Shown piece by piece: positions 1 to 7,850 of a DNA stretch of 32,707 nt. Position 1 is the stretch's first letter. Each line of letters begins with the position of its first letter. The notes below the pieces were generated by a model that did no database searches, had not been told where the DNA came from, and saw only the letters and a program-made list of their open reading frames with translations. The DNA is from an uncultured Clostridia bacterium. Its GTDB lineage: Bacteria; Bacillota; Clostridia; Oscillospirales; Oscillospiraceae. The translations under genes were made by a program, and so were the position numbers. The stretch covers positions 1 through 32,707 of the forward strand of contig CAMSIF010000018.1 of the NCBI GenBank assembly GCA_947058885.1, given 5' to 3'.

Positions 1-41
1 TGCCTGCCTTGCAACTCTCTTTTTGGTAACTTCTGGTTAAC

Positions 42-572
42 TTAATGGCATTGCTTAAGCTGCCTCACATCTGTTTTTTTCTTGTCAAAGGCAATGCTTG
101 CAAGTCCCAGACGCTTCCACCGCTCACCGGCGGAGAGAACCGTCCCGGCCAATTCCTGACGGTAGCCGCCGCTGAGAATGTCCTCCGGGGTGCAGTATAA
201 ATGATTCTTCCAGGTCTCGGGGCCGTGCAGCGTTTTATCCACAATGTAAATCGTAAACGGCGTGTACTCGTCCTCTTTCATGTCCAGTGTCCGGTACAAG
301 ACAGCTAAGTCCGACTGGACAGCATACCACCACTCAGCCGCCTGTTCCCCATCGTAAATCGTATCCCGGACGCTAATCGTACATGGTCCCGATGTTGAGG
401 ACATGGTTTTGAACCACTCACGACAGACCTTTTGGTTGGATTCATGGGGGCTGCCCTCCGCAAAGGCAGGTTCCGGCAGGTCCTCCACGGGTTCAGCGGT
501 TTCGCCGCACCCGGCCAGCAGCAGTGAGATACAGCAAAGAAGCAGTGCGGCAACATTACGCAGGTGTTTCAT
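42..572 (-). CDS. Small lipoprotein of unknown function, possibly C-terminally truncated
   Basis: A 176-residue protein with a lipoprotein signal peptide: basic N-terminus, hydrophobic core at about residues 7-20, lipobox LAGC with the lipidated cysteine at 22. The mature part is acidic and then mixed, with no domain I recognise. The ATG at 572 has a GGAGG about 9 bases upstream, and a strong promoter lies behind it (620-648). The C-terminus (GLASIAFDKKKTDVRQ and onward) stops abruptly about 40 bases from the window edge, so the gene may be shortened by a mutation. It is divergent from the MATE gene. The function is unknown; it is likely attached to the outer face of the membrane. Confidence 0.7.
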   Translation of the reverse strand: MKHLRNVAALLLCCISLLLAGCGETAEPVEDLPEPAFAEGSPHESNQKVCREWFKTMSSTSGPCTISVRDTIYDGEQAAEWWYAVQSDLAVLYRTLDMKEDEYTPFTIYIVDKTLHGPETWKNHLYCTPEDILSGGYRQELAGTVLSAGERWKRLGLASIAFDKKKTDVRQLKQCH

Positions 573-619
573 GTTTCTTGACCTCCATCTGATTATGTTT
601 GCTGGCAGTTACTGGTTAA

Positions 620-648
620 ATTGTATCATTGAAGTCTTGTTATGTCAA
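620..648 (-). promoter_or_regulatory. Sigma-A-type promoter of the small lipoprotein gene
   Basis: On the minus strand, a perfect TTGACA (643-648) is followed by a 17-base spacer and TACAAT (620-625). It lies about 50 bases upstream of the lipoprotein start codon and points towards it. Confidence 0.75.
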
Positions 649-709
649 TTACTGGAAAAAGACGCTGTTACCTTCATTATAATTGTTGAAAAAACTGTTC
701 AATTCCATG

Positions 710-738
710 TTGACATTAAAATTTTTACATGCTACCAT
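710..738 (+). promoter_or_regulatory. Likely promoter of the MATE gene
   Basis: A perfect TTGACA (710-715), a 17-base spacer and a weaker TACCAT (733-738) point towards the MATE gene. A separate TATAAT at 678-683 has no good -35 and could be a second start. The predicted start point (about 745) falls inside the hairpin at 743-767. Confidence 0.5.
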
Positions 739-742
739 AAAC

Positions 743-773
743 GTGCCGCTTGTGAGGAAAGCGGCGCTTTTTT
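743..773 (+). terminator. Terminator-like or attenuator hairpin in the MATE leader
   Basis: GCCGCT (745-750) pairs with AGCGGC (760-765), extendable by two pairs, and is followed directly by a run of T from 768. It lies between the promoter and the MATE start codon (845), so it could attenuate transcription of the pump. It sits very close to the predicted start point. It may therefore act on a transcript begun further upstream, or be a 5' stabilising hairpin. Confidence 0.5.
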
Positions 774-844
774 GACCAAAACTCAAGAGACGGGAAACAA
801 GCAGACCAATCAAAAAGGGGACAGGCCCCGGAAAGGAATCTTTA

Positions 845-2206
845 ATGGAAGAAAAAGAAATGAAACCTCAGGAAAACAAAATGGGCGTGATGCCCATTAA
901 CCGCCTGTTAGTCAGCATATCAGTTCCTATTATGTTATCCATGCTGGTGCAGGCTCTCTATAATATTGTGGACAGCGTTTTCGTTTCCCGCATCAGCGAG
1001 AACGCGCTGAACGCGGTCGGTTTGGCCTTTCCGGTGCAGAACCTAATGATTGCCGTAGCCACCGGCACAGGCGTCGGCATCAATGCCCTCCTGAGCAAGA
1101 GCCTGGGACAGAAAAACTTTGAGCGTGCCAACCTAACGGCGGTCAACGGCGTATTTCTGGCATTATGCAGCGCGGCGGTATTCGCCGTGGCGGGGGCCCT
1201 GTTCTCCCGGACGTTCTTTCTGGTCCAGACCGATGTGGCAGAGATTGTGGACGGCGGTACAGCCTATATTACCATTTGTACTGTCTTATCCTTCGGCATC
1301 TTTCTGGCTATCACCTACGAACGGCTGCTGCAAGCTACAGGCAATACTATCTATACCATGATTACACAGATGCTGGGCGCGGTCATCAATATCGTTTTTG
1401 ACCCCATTTTTATCTTTGTATTCGATATGGGCGTAGCTGGCGCGGCATGGGCCACAGTATTGGGACAAACCGTCGGCGCGGCGCTCGGCATCTACCTGAA
1501 CGCAAAAAAGAATACGGAGATTACCTTGAATTTCAAAGGCTTCCGGCCTAACGGCGCAATTATCATGCGTATCTATTCCGTCGGCCTGCCTTCCATCATT
1601 ATGGCCGCTATCGGCTCGGTGATGACCTTCTGTCTGAACAAAATTCTCATTGCCTTCACCACTACGGCTACAGCGGTATTTGGCGTGTACTTCAAACTGC
1701 AAAGCTTCGTTTTCATGCCTATCTTTGGCATGAACAACGGTATGGTACCGATTGTGGCCTACAACTTCGGCGCAAAAAAACCGGACCGCATGACGGAGAC
1801 CGTGAAGCTTTCCATTCTCTACGCCACCGGCATTATGGTTATCGGTTTTACGCTGTTCCAAGTAGGGGCGGGATTCCTTCTTGGCTTCTTCGACGCCTCG
1901 GACTATATGCTGGAAATCGGCGTTCCGGCCCTGCGGACCATTAGTTTCCACTTCATTCTGGCGGGCTTCAGCATCGTCTGCTCCTCCCTGTTCCAGGCGT
2001 TGGGTCACGGCGTTTTGAGCCTGCTCATTTCTATGGTGCGGCAGCTGGTGGTGCTCCTGCCTACGGCATGGCTGATGAGCCTCTCCGGACAGCTGGCCCT
2101 GGTCTGGTGGGCGTTTCCGGTGGCGGAGCTGGCGTCCGTGGCTATGTGCGCCGTTTTCCTAAGGTATGTCTACCGGAAAGAGATTCTACCGCTGAGGCAG
2201 GCATAA
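845..2206 (+). CDS. MATE family multidrug efflux transporter
   Basis: A 453-residue polytopic membrane protein with about 12 hydrophobic segments, the usual length for the MATE family. Family-typical stretches include the N-terminal LLVSISVPIMLSMLVQALYN followed by IVDSVFVSRI, and a GTGVGINALLSKSLGQ segment near residue 80. MATE proteins export cationic drugs and other small compounds in exchange for Na+ or H+; the substrate cannot be read from sequence. The ATG at 845 has GGAAAGGA 7 bases upstream; a second in-frame ATG at 860 is possible. The leader has a promoter and a terminator-like hairpin. The gene converges on mcrC with only 7 bases between stop codons, and its last codons form one arm of a long inverted repeat. 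Confidence 0.93.
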   Translation: MEEKEMKPQENKMGVMPINRLLVSISVPIMLSMLVQALYNIVDSVFVSRISENALNAVGLAFPVQNLMIAVATGTGVGINALLSKSLGQKNFERANLTAVNGVFLALCSAAVFAVAGALFSRTFFLVQTDVAEIVDGGTAYITICTVLSFGIFLAITYERLLQATGNTIYTMITQMLGAVINIVFDPIFIFVFDMGVAGAAWATVLGQTVGAALGIYLNAKKNTEITLNFKGFRPNGAIIMRIYSVGLPSIIMAAIGSVMTFCLNKILIAFTTTATAVFGVYFKLQSFVFMPIFGMNNGMVPIVAYNFGAKKPDRMTETVKLSILYATGIMVIGFTLFQVGAGFLLGFFDASDYMLEIGVPALRTISFHFILAGFSIVCSSLFQALGHGVLSLLISMVRQLVVLLPTAWLMSLSGQLALVWWAFPVAELASVAMCAVFLRYVYRKEILPLRQA

Positions 2207-2227
2207 GCCAGCCTCAGCGGCAGAATC
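2182..2227. terminator. Long inverted repeat shared by two convergent stop codons
   Basis: The arms are 2182-2198 and 2211-2227: 17 bases each, complementary except for one position (2188/2221), with a 12-base loop. The left arm encodes the last residues of the MATE protein and the right arm the last residues of McrC. Neither side has a clear T-run, so this is a terminator-like structure for both directions rather than a textbook intrinsic terminator. Confidence 0.6.
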
Positions 2228-3278
2228 CGGGAGCCGTTCCAAAGTGCTCCGCAGCGATTTGATTCAGCTGTTCCGCAATTTCGGAAAACTCCCGGTTAAG
2301 GTCCAACGTTTTAACACTAATCTTGTTCCCGCTCATTTGGTATACACAGTCCGGCTGGACAGCCTCGTCCGTCCCGGCGTAGAGCAGCATTCCCGACACC
2401 TGTCGGGGGGACGAGGCCGCTTCATTTTTTACATAGGCAAAAATCTGATACAAATGCTCTGACCGAATCCGGTCCGCGTCATACCTTGCCTGCATAATGC
2501 GGGTATAATACTTCGCGTCGATAATCAGCTCCGTATTTCCCCGGCGCAGCACAACGTCGCTCTGCATCACCGGAAGCAGCGTCCCTGCTCCGTCGTCCAG
2601 CGCCCACGGTATTTGTGGCGCGCTGGTTTTTATTTGCGGATATTCTCTGATGAAATATTCAAGGATGAATTTCTCATACAACCGGCTCATTCGCTGCTCG
2701 TCCACAAACGACGCCAGCCTGTATTCTCCATTCCCTGTGGTCAGGAGCATCCCCTCCAAAACCAATTGACAGACGCCAAGCAGCATACGGTACGTATGGT
2801 TATTCCTCTGAAAACGAATGGCCGCCCATCGGATGGAAGGCGGGTCAACCGCGCTGACCTCCGAGAAGAAGAGGAGTTTCCTCTTCAAGTCTGTTTTATA
2901 CGTCTCCTCCACCTCCGGGTGCCGCATCAGAAGAATCGCCGTAGTTTTTAAAATCTGATTAAACGGATTGTTTTCCGAGAGTTCACCGTACTCGCATGTC
3001 AGAAGCCGCTTTCTGGCAAGGCGGTTTCTGACGGCTCCTTGCAGATCGATTTTTCCCCGCATGGCGGAAACGTCCTCCCGGCGGCTCAGATACTCCCGGT
3101 AAAGCCCCTGCTTGAGCTGAATGCCGATTCCCCTGGCAAGAATTGCCGCAAACAGATTATGAGGGTTCTCAAAACGTTCTCCCGCAACGCTTTTATAGCC
3201 GTCCTGACGCAGTGCGGCGAAGGCGTAGGCGAGCATATAATAGATGTTCTTAATAAAAATACTCTTATCTTTTGTCAT
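2214..3278 (-). CDS. mcrC: McrC-like nuclease subunit of a type IV restriction system
   Basis: A 354-residue protein of the McrC family, the endonuclease partner of McrB. The N-terminus (IFIKNIYYMLAYAF) is typical of the family. A PD-(D/E)xK nuclease centre is visible as D241 (QSDVV) and D254-A-K256 (IIDAKYY). McrC binds the McrB ring, stimulates its GTPase and cuts DNA bearing modified cytosines or similar marks. I chose the ATG at 3278 because it overlaps the mcrB stop as ATGA, which implies translational coupling. A longer frame reaches 3308 but would run further into mcrB. It is the last gene of the defence operon and converges on the MATE gene. Confidence 0.93.
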   Translation of the reverse strand: MTKDKSIFIKNIYYMLAYAFAALRQDGYKSVAGERFENPHNLFAAILARGIGIQLKQGLYREYLSRREDVSAMRGKIDLQGAVRNRLARKRLLTCEYGELSENNPFNQILKTTAILLMRHPEVEETYKTDLKRKLLFFSEVSAVDPPSIRWAAIRFQRNNHTYRMLLGVCQLVLEGMLLTTGNGEYRLASFVDEQRMSRLYEKFILEYFIREYPQIKTSAPQIPWALDDGAGTLLPVMQSDVVLRRGNTELIIDAKYYTRIMQARYDADRIRSEHLYQIFAYVKNEAASSPRQVSGMLLYAGTDEAVQPDCVYQMSGNKISVKTLDLNREFSEIAEQLNQIAAEHFGTAPGFCR

Positions 3279-5317
3279 TGAAATACACCGCGAAGGTTGT
3301 TTTCCCAACGCTGAAGCCTGTCCGCATCGTCAAACCAGTATTCCTCCAGCATGGGCAGAATATCATAATCCACGATGGAGCGCAGCCATTCCTCCGTGCA
3401 GCTGGTACAGCCGCAAAAGTAACTGTGCCCAATGCAGAAGCCCTTGCCCAGCGACTTATCCAATGTGATTTCCTTGTTCAGAGCCTTTACCTTTGCTATC
3501 AACTCATTCAAAGTCTCATGATTCAGGTTGTTCTGATACTGGAGAAATCCATCAGCATCAAACCCGGGCTCCATCTCAAAAAAGCTGAACCGGCGGCGCA
3601 GCGCGTAGTCAATCATGGCAAGACTCCGGTCCGCAGTATTCATCATGCCGATGAGGTACAAATTCTTTGGAATGGAAAACGGCAGGCCGTTATACGCCAG
3701 AACTGCCTCCGTTCCCCGGTAATCGCGCTCAATGAGCATCAGAAGTTCCCCAAAAATTTTACTCATATTTCCCCGGTTGATTTCATCTATAAGAAAGAAA
3801 AACTCCTTATCCGGCTGGTTGGACGCCTTCTGGCAGAAGCGGTAGAAAATCCCGTGCTTCAGCTCAAAGCCTTCTTTTACCGGTTTGTAGCCCATTACAA
3901 AGTCTTCGTAAGAATAATTCTGATGGAATTGTACCAATTCCACCCGGTTTTTGTCCTTTTCCCCCATCATGGAATACGCCAGACGTTTAGCGGCAAAGGT
4001 CTTCCCTACCCCGGGCGCTCCTTGCAGGATGATGTTCTTTTTGTTTCTCAGAGCCGCCGCCAGCCGGTCATACCGCTCCCCGGTCATATAGACCTCTTTC
4101 AGAAAATCCTCCCTCGTATATGTTTCAAATGAGGATTCCGGCTCCAGGGGATTCTCCTCCCGAATCAAGTCTACAATGAAGTCAAATTCAGCCTTGGAGA
4201 GCCTGAACAGACTGCCCTGGGGATTTCGGAAATACTCCATATTTTCCAGTTCCGGACAATCCTTCAAGACTTGGTAGTCTATGGGCGAGACCAGTCCCTC
4301 CAACTTCTTTATTCTAATCTCCTCGCCGTTTTCCTCCTGGCAGACTTGCCCGAGAGCCACTACCTGCTTAACCGGGTAGGACTCATAGCCAATTACCCAA
4401 TCCCCGGCCTTAGCGTCCAGGAAATTTTGAAAAATACGCCGTTTGTTTCCATTATCGTTATAAAGCGTATAGGTGACCTCTTCCCCGGCCGCAAGCTGAG
4501 AAAAGCTCCAAACTTTCGGATTAGCATTAAGCCACCAATACCCTCCCTCCTCTTCCCCTGAACGAGGCGTCTCTGAGCGGATATCCCCCGCCGTATGTTC
4601 CTCCAGCAGAATGCCGGACGGCAGCCCCACCTGCTGCTCATACGAAAAACAGCGGCTTATATAGAAGCCAACATCAAAGGTCAGCGTTTTCAATGCCGGG
4701 TCAGGATAACAGGTATCCGTGAGCCCGGCCCTGAGCAGGTTTACCAGCTCTGTGTCCTGTTTCAGCTCATTGCAGATTTCGTCGTAGAGCTTACAAAAAT
4801 TCCGGATATTATCGGCGTACGCGCCTTTCTTAAACCGGTAATTGCTCTCCAGCTCGCTGGCAACAGCCTTGATTTCATTGAATTTATAGATATAATACCT
4901 GTCCGGATAGCGAAGCCAAAGATAGGTGCTGACAGCGTTTTCGTACTGATAGTGCTGTCCCGCGCCGTTCCCATACTTCTCCAGGAGGACGGAGGACCGC
5001 GTCTTAAACGCACTTATCCGTTCGTAGATCTCTCCGCTTTCATCAAACAGATTGATAAACATCGCCCGGACCTCCTCAGGGGCCGTCCTGGCAAATCCGG
5101 TAATCATCTTGGCTGGAAAATTATTTGTAGACGCCAGTAGATTGCCCGTCCGGGACAAACTGCGCGCCAGCATTTCTGCAAAGTCCTCCGCTTTGACGTC
5201 CCAGTTGTCCTGAAATTGCTTGACCGCCTCCCATTTATATTTTTCCTTCGGCCAATGCCAGATAAACTCCTCCTTATATTTTCCCAAAAATCTTTTTAAT
5301 CGCGACTTATCAAACAT
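3275..5317 (-). CDS. mcrB: McrB-like AAA+ GTPase with EVE domain (type IV restriction)
   Basis: A 680-residue protein in three parts. The N-terminal roughly 250 residues are family-specific. An EVE (PUA-like) domain starts near residue 259 (YWWLNANPKVWSF) and runs to about 385. The AAA+ motor has Walker A GAPGVGKT (433-440), Walker B with D511-E512 (FLIDEINRG) and the McrB-type NTAD motif (560-563) associated with GTP use. EVE domains are known to read modified bases, so it probably recognises modified DNA and drives translocation, with McrC cutting. The ATG at 5317 is preceded by AGGGAG; an upstream in-frame ATG at 5350 lacks such a site. It starts about 40 bases after the RloC-like gene and overlaps mcrC by 4 bases. 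Confidence 0.93.
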   Translation of the reverse strand: MFDKSRLKRFLGKYKEEFIWHWPKEKYKWEAVKQFQDNWDVKAEDFAEMLARSLSRTGNLLASTNNFPAKMITGFARTAPEEVRAMFINLFDESGEIYERISAFKTRSSVLLEKYGNGAGQHYQYENAVSTYLWLRYPDRYYIYKFNEIKAVASELESNYRFKKGAYADNIRNFCKLYDEICNELKQDTELVNLLRAGLTDTCYPDPALKTLTFDVGFYISRCFSYEQQVGLPSGILLEEHTAGDIRSETPRSGEEEGGYWWLNANPKVWSFSQLAAGEEVTYTLYNDNGNKRRIFQNFLDAKAGDWVIGYESYPVKQVVALGQVCQEENGEEIRIKKLEGLVSPIDYQVLKDCPELENMEYFRNPQGSLFRLSKAEFDFIVDLIREENPLEPESSFETYTREDFLKEVYMTGERYDRLAAALRNKKNIILQGAPGVGKTFAAKRLAYSMMGEKDKNRVELVQFHQNYSYEDFVMGYKPVKEGFELKHGIFYRFCQKASNQPDKEFFFLIDEINRGNMSKIFGELLMLIERDYRGTEAVLAYNGLPFSIPKNLYLIGMMNTADRSLAMIDYALRRRFSFFEMEPGFDADGFLQYQNNLNHETLNELIAKVKALNKEITLDKSLGKGFCIGHSYFCGCTSCTEEWLRSIVDYDILPMLEEYWFDDADRLQRWENNLRGVFQ

Positions 5318-5356
5318 GTGCGGCTCCCTTCTATGTAAATACCGGCGCATGACCGG

Positions 5357-7639
5357 TTACAATGTTCCGGTCATCATGTTGTAATGCCTGGACTGGTCTA
5401 AGCATTGAAAAATCAGTTGGAACACACGCTTGCAGTCCTCTATATCTCTGCCGCTCTCAATAAAGTCTATGCCGCTGGTTCCCTGAGAACTGCCAGTATA
5501 CGCCAGCAAAGAGACCGCCAGACGGTACTTGGTTGAATCCAGCCGCTCATCTTCCCCGGCGGCGATAAACATATCCCTATGCCTCTCCAGCACGGTTTCC
5601 CGCAAGCTGTCCGCGTCATACCCGCAAAGCCGCAAAAAGTAGTACGATAAAATACGCCGCATGACGTTTATAGCGGGCACTGCCGATTTCACTTCCCGAA
5701 GCTCCTCCCACAAAGCGGCATAGGAATTTTGTATTGGGTTATAGTTTTCCCTGCCGGACGGCAGCGCGGCGTTTTGACGCTCGCACAGCCTGACTGTGGA
5801 AGAATTCTCGTTTTTTTGGACGGCGTAAAATGAGACGCGATCATAATACGCCAATTGTTGATACGTAATTTCCTGATGGAAATGCACGTTGTGCGTTAAA
5901 ATGAATACTTGCCTGATATAACCGCCCGGCGCCTTTGGATTCCGGCGTTCCGCGTTGTTTAGACAGGCGGCGGTCATCTCCCGAACAATGGAGCTCACAT
6001 AAAATAACGCCGTACCATCCATACCGGAAACCGGGTCGTCAATAACCACAATTTTCTCTTTGACACCGCCGCTACTGAGGCTCCCGCGCACCAGATGGTA
6101 AAAATACAGAAAAGCAATGAAGTTCTGTTCGCCCTCACTCAAATCTTCCACAGGCCCCTCCTCCTCGCGGCCGTCACGAACCACCTCATAGGTATTTGAC
6201 ATGCCTTCCCTGGCCCGAAGCCGGAAGCCCTGGAAGCCCGACTCCATCAACATGGTATTGATGCTGGCAACAGCCGCTTCCGTGTTTACTGTCTGCGCGT
6301 TCAACTCCGCAAGCTGGATACTGGCGGCGGCAATCTCCTTTTTCAGCTGTATGCCTCTGGTTTCCAGGATTTCTGCCTCCCGCTCAAGCCGGGCCTTTCT
6401 GTCGTAGTAGCTTTCCACCTCTCCGGAGAGCGTAAACGCAAGGTGCTCCATAACCTGAGTCCTGCATTTTTCTTTGCTGGCACGTCCTGCGTGTACCACG
6501 TCGTTATTCGCCTTAATCTGGAGATTTATCTCGTCTATCAAGCCGCCTGTTTCCAGAAGAAGGGAGTCCGTATCCTCCAGCGCAACGATACGTGCCGGTT
6601 CCCTTACCTTCTCCAAAAGCCGCTGGTTGTTGATTTGGAAACTGTTTTTCAGCATTGCCAGCTTCGCCTGGTATGGCGTTATTTCTATCTGCGGCATAAC
6701 ATCCGTCAGATTGTTTTCCAATACGCGGACAATCGCCGCGGTCTCGCTGGCGTAAGCCGCCTGGAACTGCTGGAGATCGCGGATATCCTGTTGATACTGC
6801 GCGTCGAAACAGGCGGCAATCTCCTCCTCAAATTCCGGCGGAAGCTTCTGCTGGCAATATGGACATTTCCCTCCGGCGAGGCCGGTGAGCCGGGCGTGTC
6901 CGTCCCGCACCCAATCCGTGGCGTTCAGGGCTTTCATAAACTGTGAGAAGGGCGTGTTGCTGCTGCTGACGGTCACTTTGTCCAGCAAATCTCTTCCCGG
7001 AAGGTTTCCGTAGGCCGGCGCACGGTCCACCCGCGAAAATTCCGGATAGACTCTGGCCGAGCTGTCGAACGCTACGCCGTACAGCCGCTTTAGTTCCTCG
7101 ATGCCGCGCTGCTGGGGGGACGCCTCTCTCAGCACGGCGTCCGCGAAGGTTTTCTTCTGTTTTTTCCCCTCCAGCGCCTTCCCGAACGCCTCCCGAAGCG
7201 CGGCGGCTTTGTTCCAACACTCTGTCTGAAAATCCCCCAGCAGGGCGTCTTGGGCGGCAGCTGTCCGCCTCCATTCCTCCAGCGCCGAGAACCGCTGCTC
7301 CTCCAGATGTTTTTTCTCCTCTGTTTTTTTCTGAATCTCCTGCTGGATTTGGATATTTGCCTCATTTACAGTATAAACGCCCGGAAGATTGGCGTAGCTC
7401 TGAAAGTTCCGATGAATAAAATCCTGGTTATAGACCAGCACGTCAAAATCGTCTGCGGCTGTTCCATGCTTCCAGGAAACGCCGCAGTTCTCCGCTATGG
7501 CTCGAGCGATAGTGGACTTTCCTGTACCGTTACTTCCGTAAAAAAAATTGACAAACGTCAGCTGTTCAACAGGCACATCTGAAAAAGTAGCCTTATTCAG
7601 CCTAATTTCCGTAATAGCCGAAGGAATTTTTCCCGTCAT
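5357..7639 (-). CDS. RloC-like AAA_13 ATPase with Rad50-type zinc hook
   Basis: A 760-residue SMC/Rad50-like ATPase of the AAA_13 family. Walker A GSNGTGKST is at 35-43. A coiled-coil region is interrupted by a CPYC zinc-hook motif (C259, C262). The ABC signature LSEGE is at 500-504 and Walker B IVVIDDP has D534-D535. The last roughly 150 residues resemble the C-terminal part of RloC, a tRNA anticodon nuclease activated by DNA damage or phage. The expected Arg-Glu-His triad is not complete: NVMRRILSYYF gives R661 with Ser at 665 where Glu is expected, and a late His is at 752. It may instead be a nuclease-free partner or a DNA-end sensor. The ATG at 7639 has AGGAGG 10 bases upstream. It is the first gene of an operon with mcrB and mcrC. 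Confidence 0.85.
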   Translation of the reverse strand: MTGKIPSAITEIRLNKATFSDVPVEQLTFVNFFYGSNGTGKSTIARAIAENCGVSWKHGTAADDFDVLVYNQDFIHRNFQSYANLPGVYTVNEANIQIQQEIQKKTEEKKHLEEQRFSALEEWRRTAAAQDALLGDFQTECWNKAAALREAFGKALEGKKQKKTFADAVLREASPQQRGIEELKRLYGVAFDSSARVYPEFSRVDRAPAYGNLPGRDLLDKVTVSSSNTPFSQFMKALNATDWVRDGHARLTGLAGGKCPYCQQKLPPEFEEEIAACFDAQYQQDIRDLQQFQAAYASETAAIVRVLENNLTDVMPQIEITPYQAKLAMLKNSFQINNQRLLEKVREPARIVALEDTDSLLLETGGLIDEINLQIKANNDVVHAGRASKEKCRTQVMEHLAFTLSGEVESYYDRKARLEREAEILETRGIQLKKEIAAASIQLAELNAQTVNTEAAVASINTMLMESGFQGFRLRAREGMSNTYEVVRDGREEEGPVEDLSEGEQNFIAFLYFYHLVRGSLSSGGVKEKIVVIDDPVSGMDGTALFYVSSIVREMTAACLNNAERRNPKAPGGYIRQVFILTHNVHFHQEITYQQLAYYDRVSFYAVQKNENSSTVRLCERQNAALPSGRENYNPIQNSYAALWEELREVKSAVPAINVMRRILSYYFLRLCGYDADSLRETVLERHRDMFIAAGEDERLDSTKYRLAVSLLAYTGSSQGTSGIDFIESGRDIEDCKRVFQLIFQCLDQSRHYNMMTGTL

Positions 7640-7713
7640 CCCAAGCCATCCTCCTGTTTTTATCCTATAACATGCGCCGCCGTTCGCTGCCGCGCAAAAA
7701 AAGCCGTGAAAAT

Positions 7714-7742
7714 AGCATACCATACATTATGATGAAACTCAA
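7714..7742 (-). promoter_or_regulatory. Likely promoter of the RloC-like/mcrBC operon
   Basis: On the minus strand, TTGAGT (7737-7742), a 17-base spacer and TATGCT (7714-7719) lie about 75 bases upstream of the first start codon. Both hexamers match the consensus at four of six positions, so this is a modest promoter. Confidence 0.45.
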
Positions 7743-7772
7743 GGGACACCCCGCCAAAATTGCCGGAAACGC

Positions 7773-7810
7773 GCAAAACCGCAAAAACAATAACGTTTAG
7801 GCGGTTTTGC
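7773..7810. repeat. Inverted repeat between ackA and the defence operon
   Basis: GCAAAACCGC (7773-7782) is perfectly complementary to 7801-7810, with an 18-base AT-rich loop. It lies 40 bases after the ackA stop, so it may help end that transcript. There is no good T-run, so it could equally be a binding site near the defence promoter. Confidence 0.4.
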
Positions 7811-7850
7811 AGCATTTCTAATATTCAGATAAACGCCCGGATTGTTCCGC

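Noticed and set aside
27-624. Short similar stretches CTGGTTAA near 34 and 612 flanking the small lipoprotein gene, as possible insertion repeats
   Set aside because: Similarity is limited to about 8 bases in AT-rich DNA, with no transposase or longer repeat.
1286-2008. A 240-codon minus-strand open frame inside the MATE gene
   Set aside because: Its charged, Gln/His-rich translation is a reverse image of membrane codons, with no ribosome site or domain.
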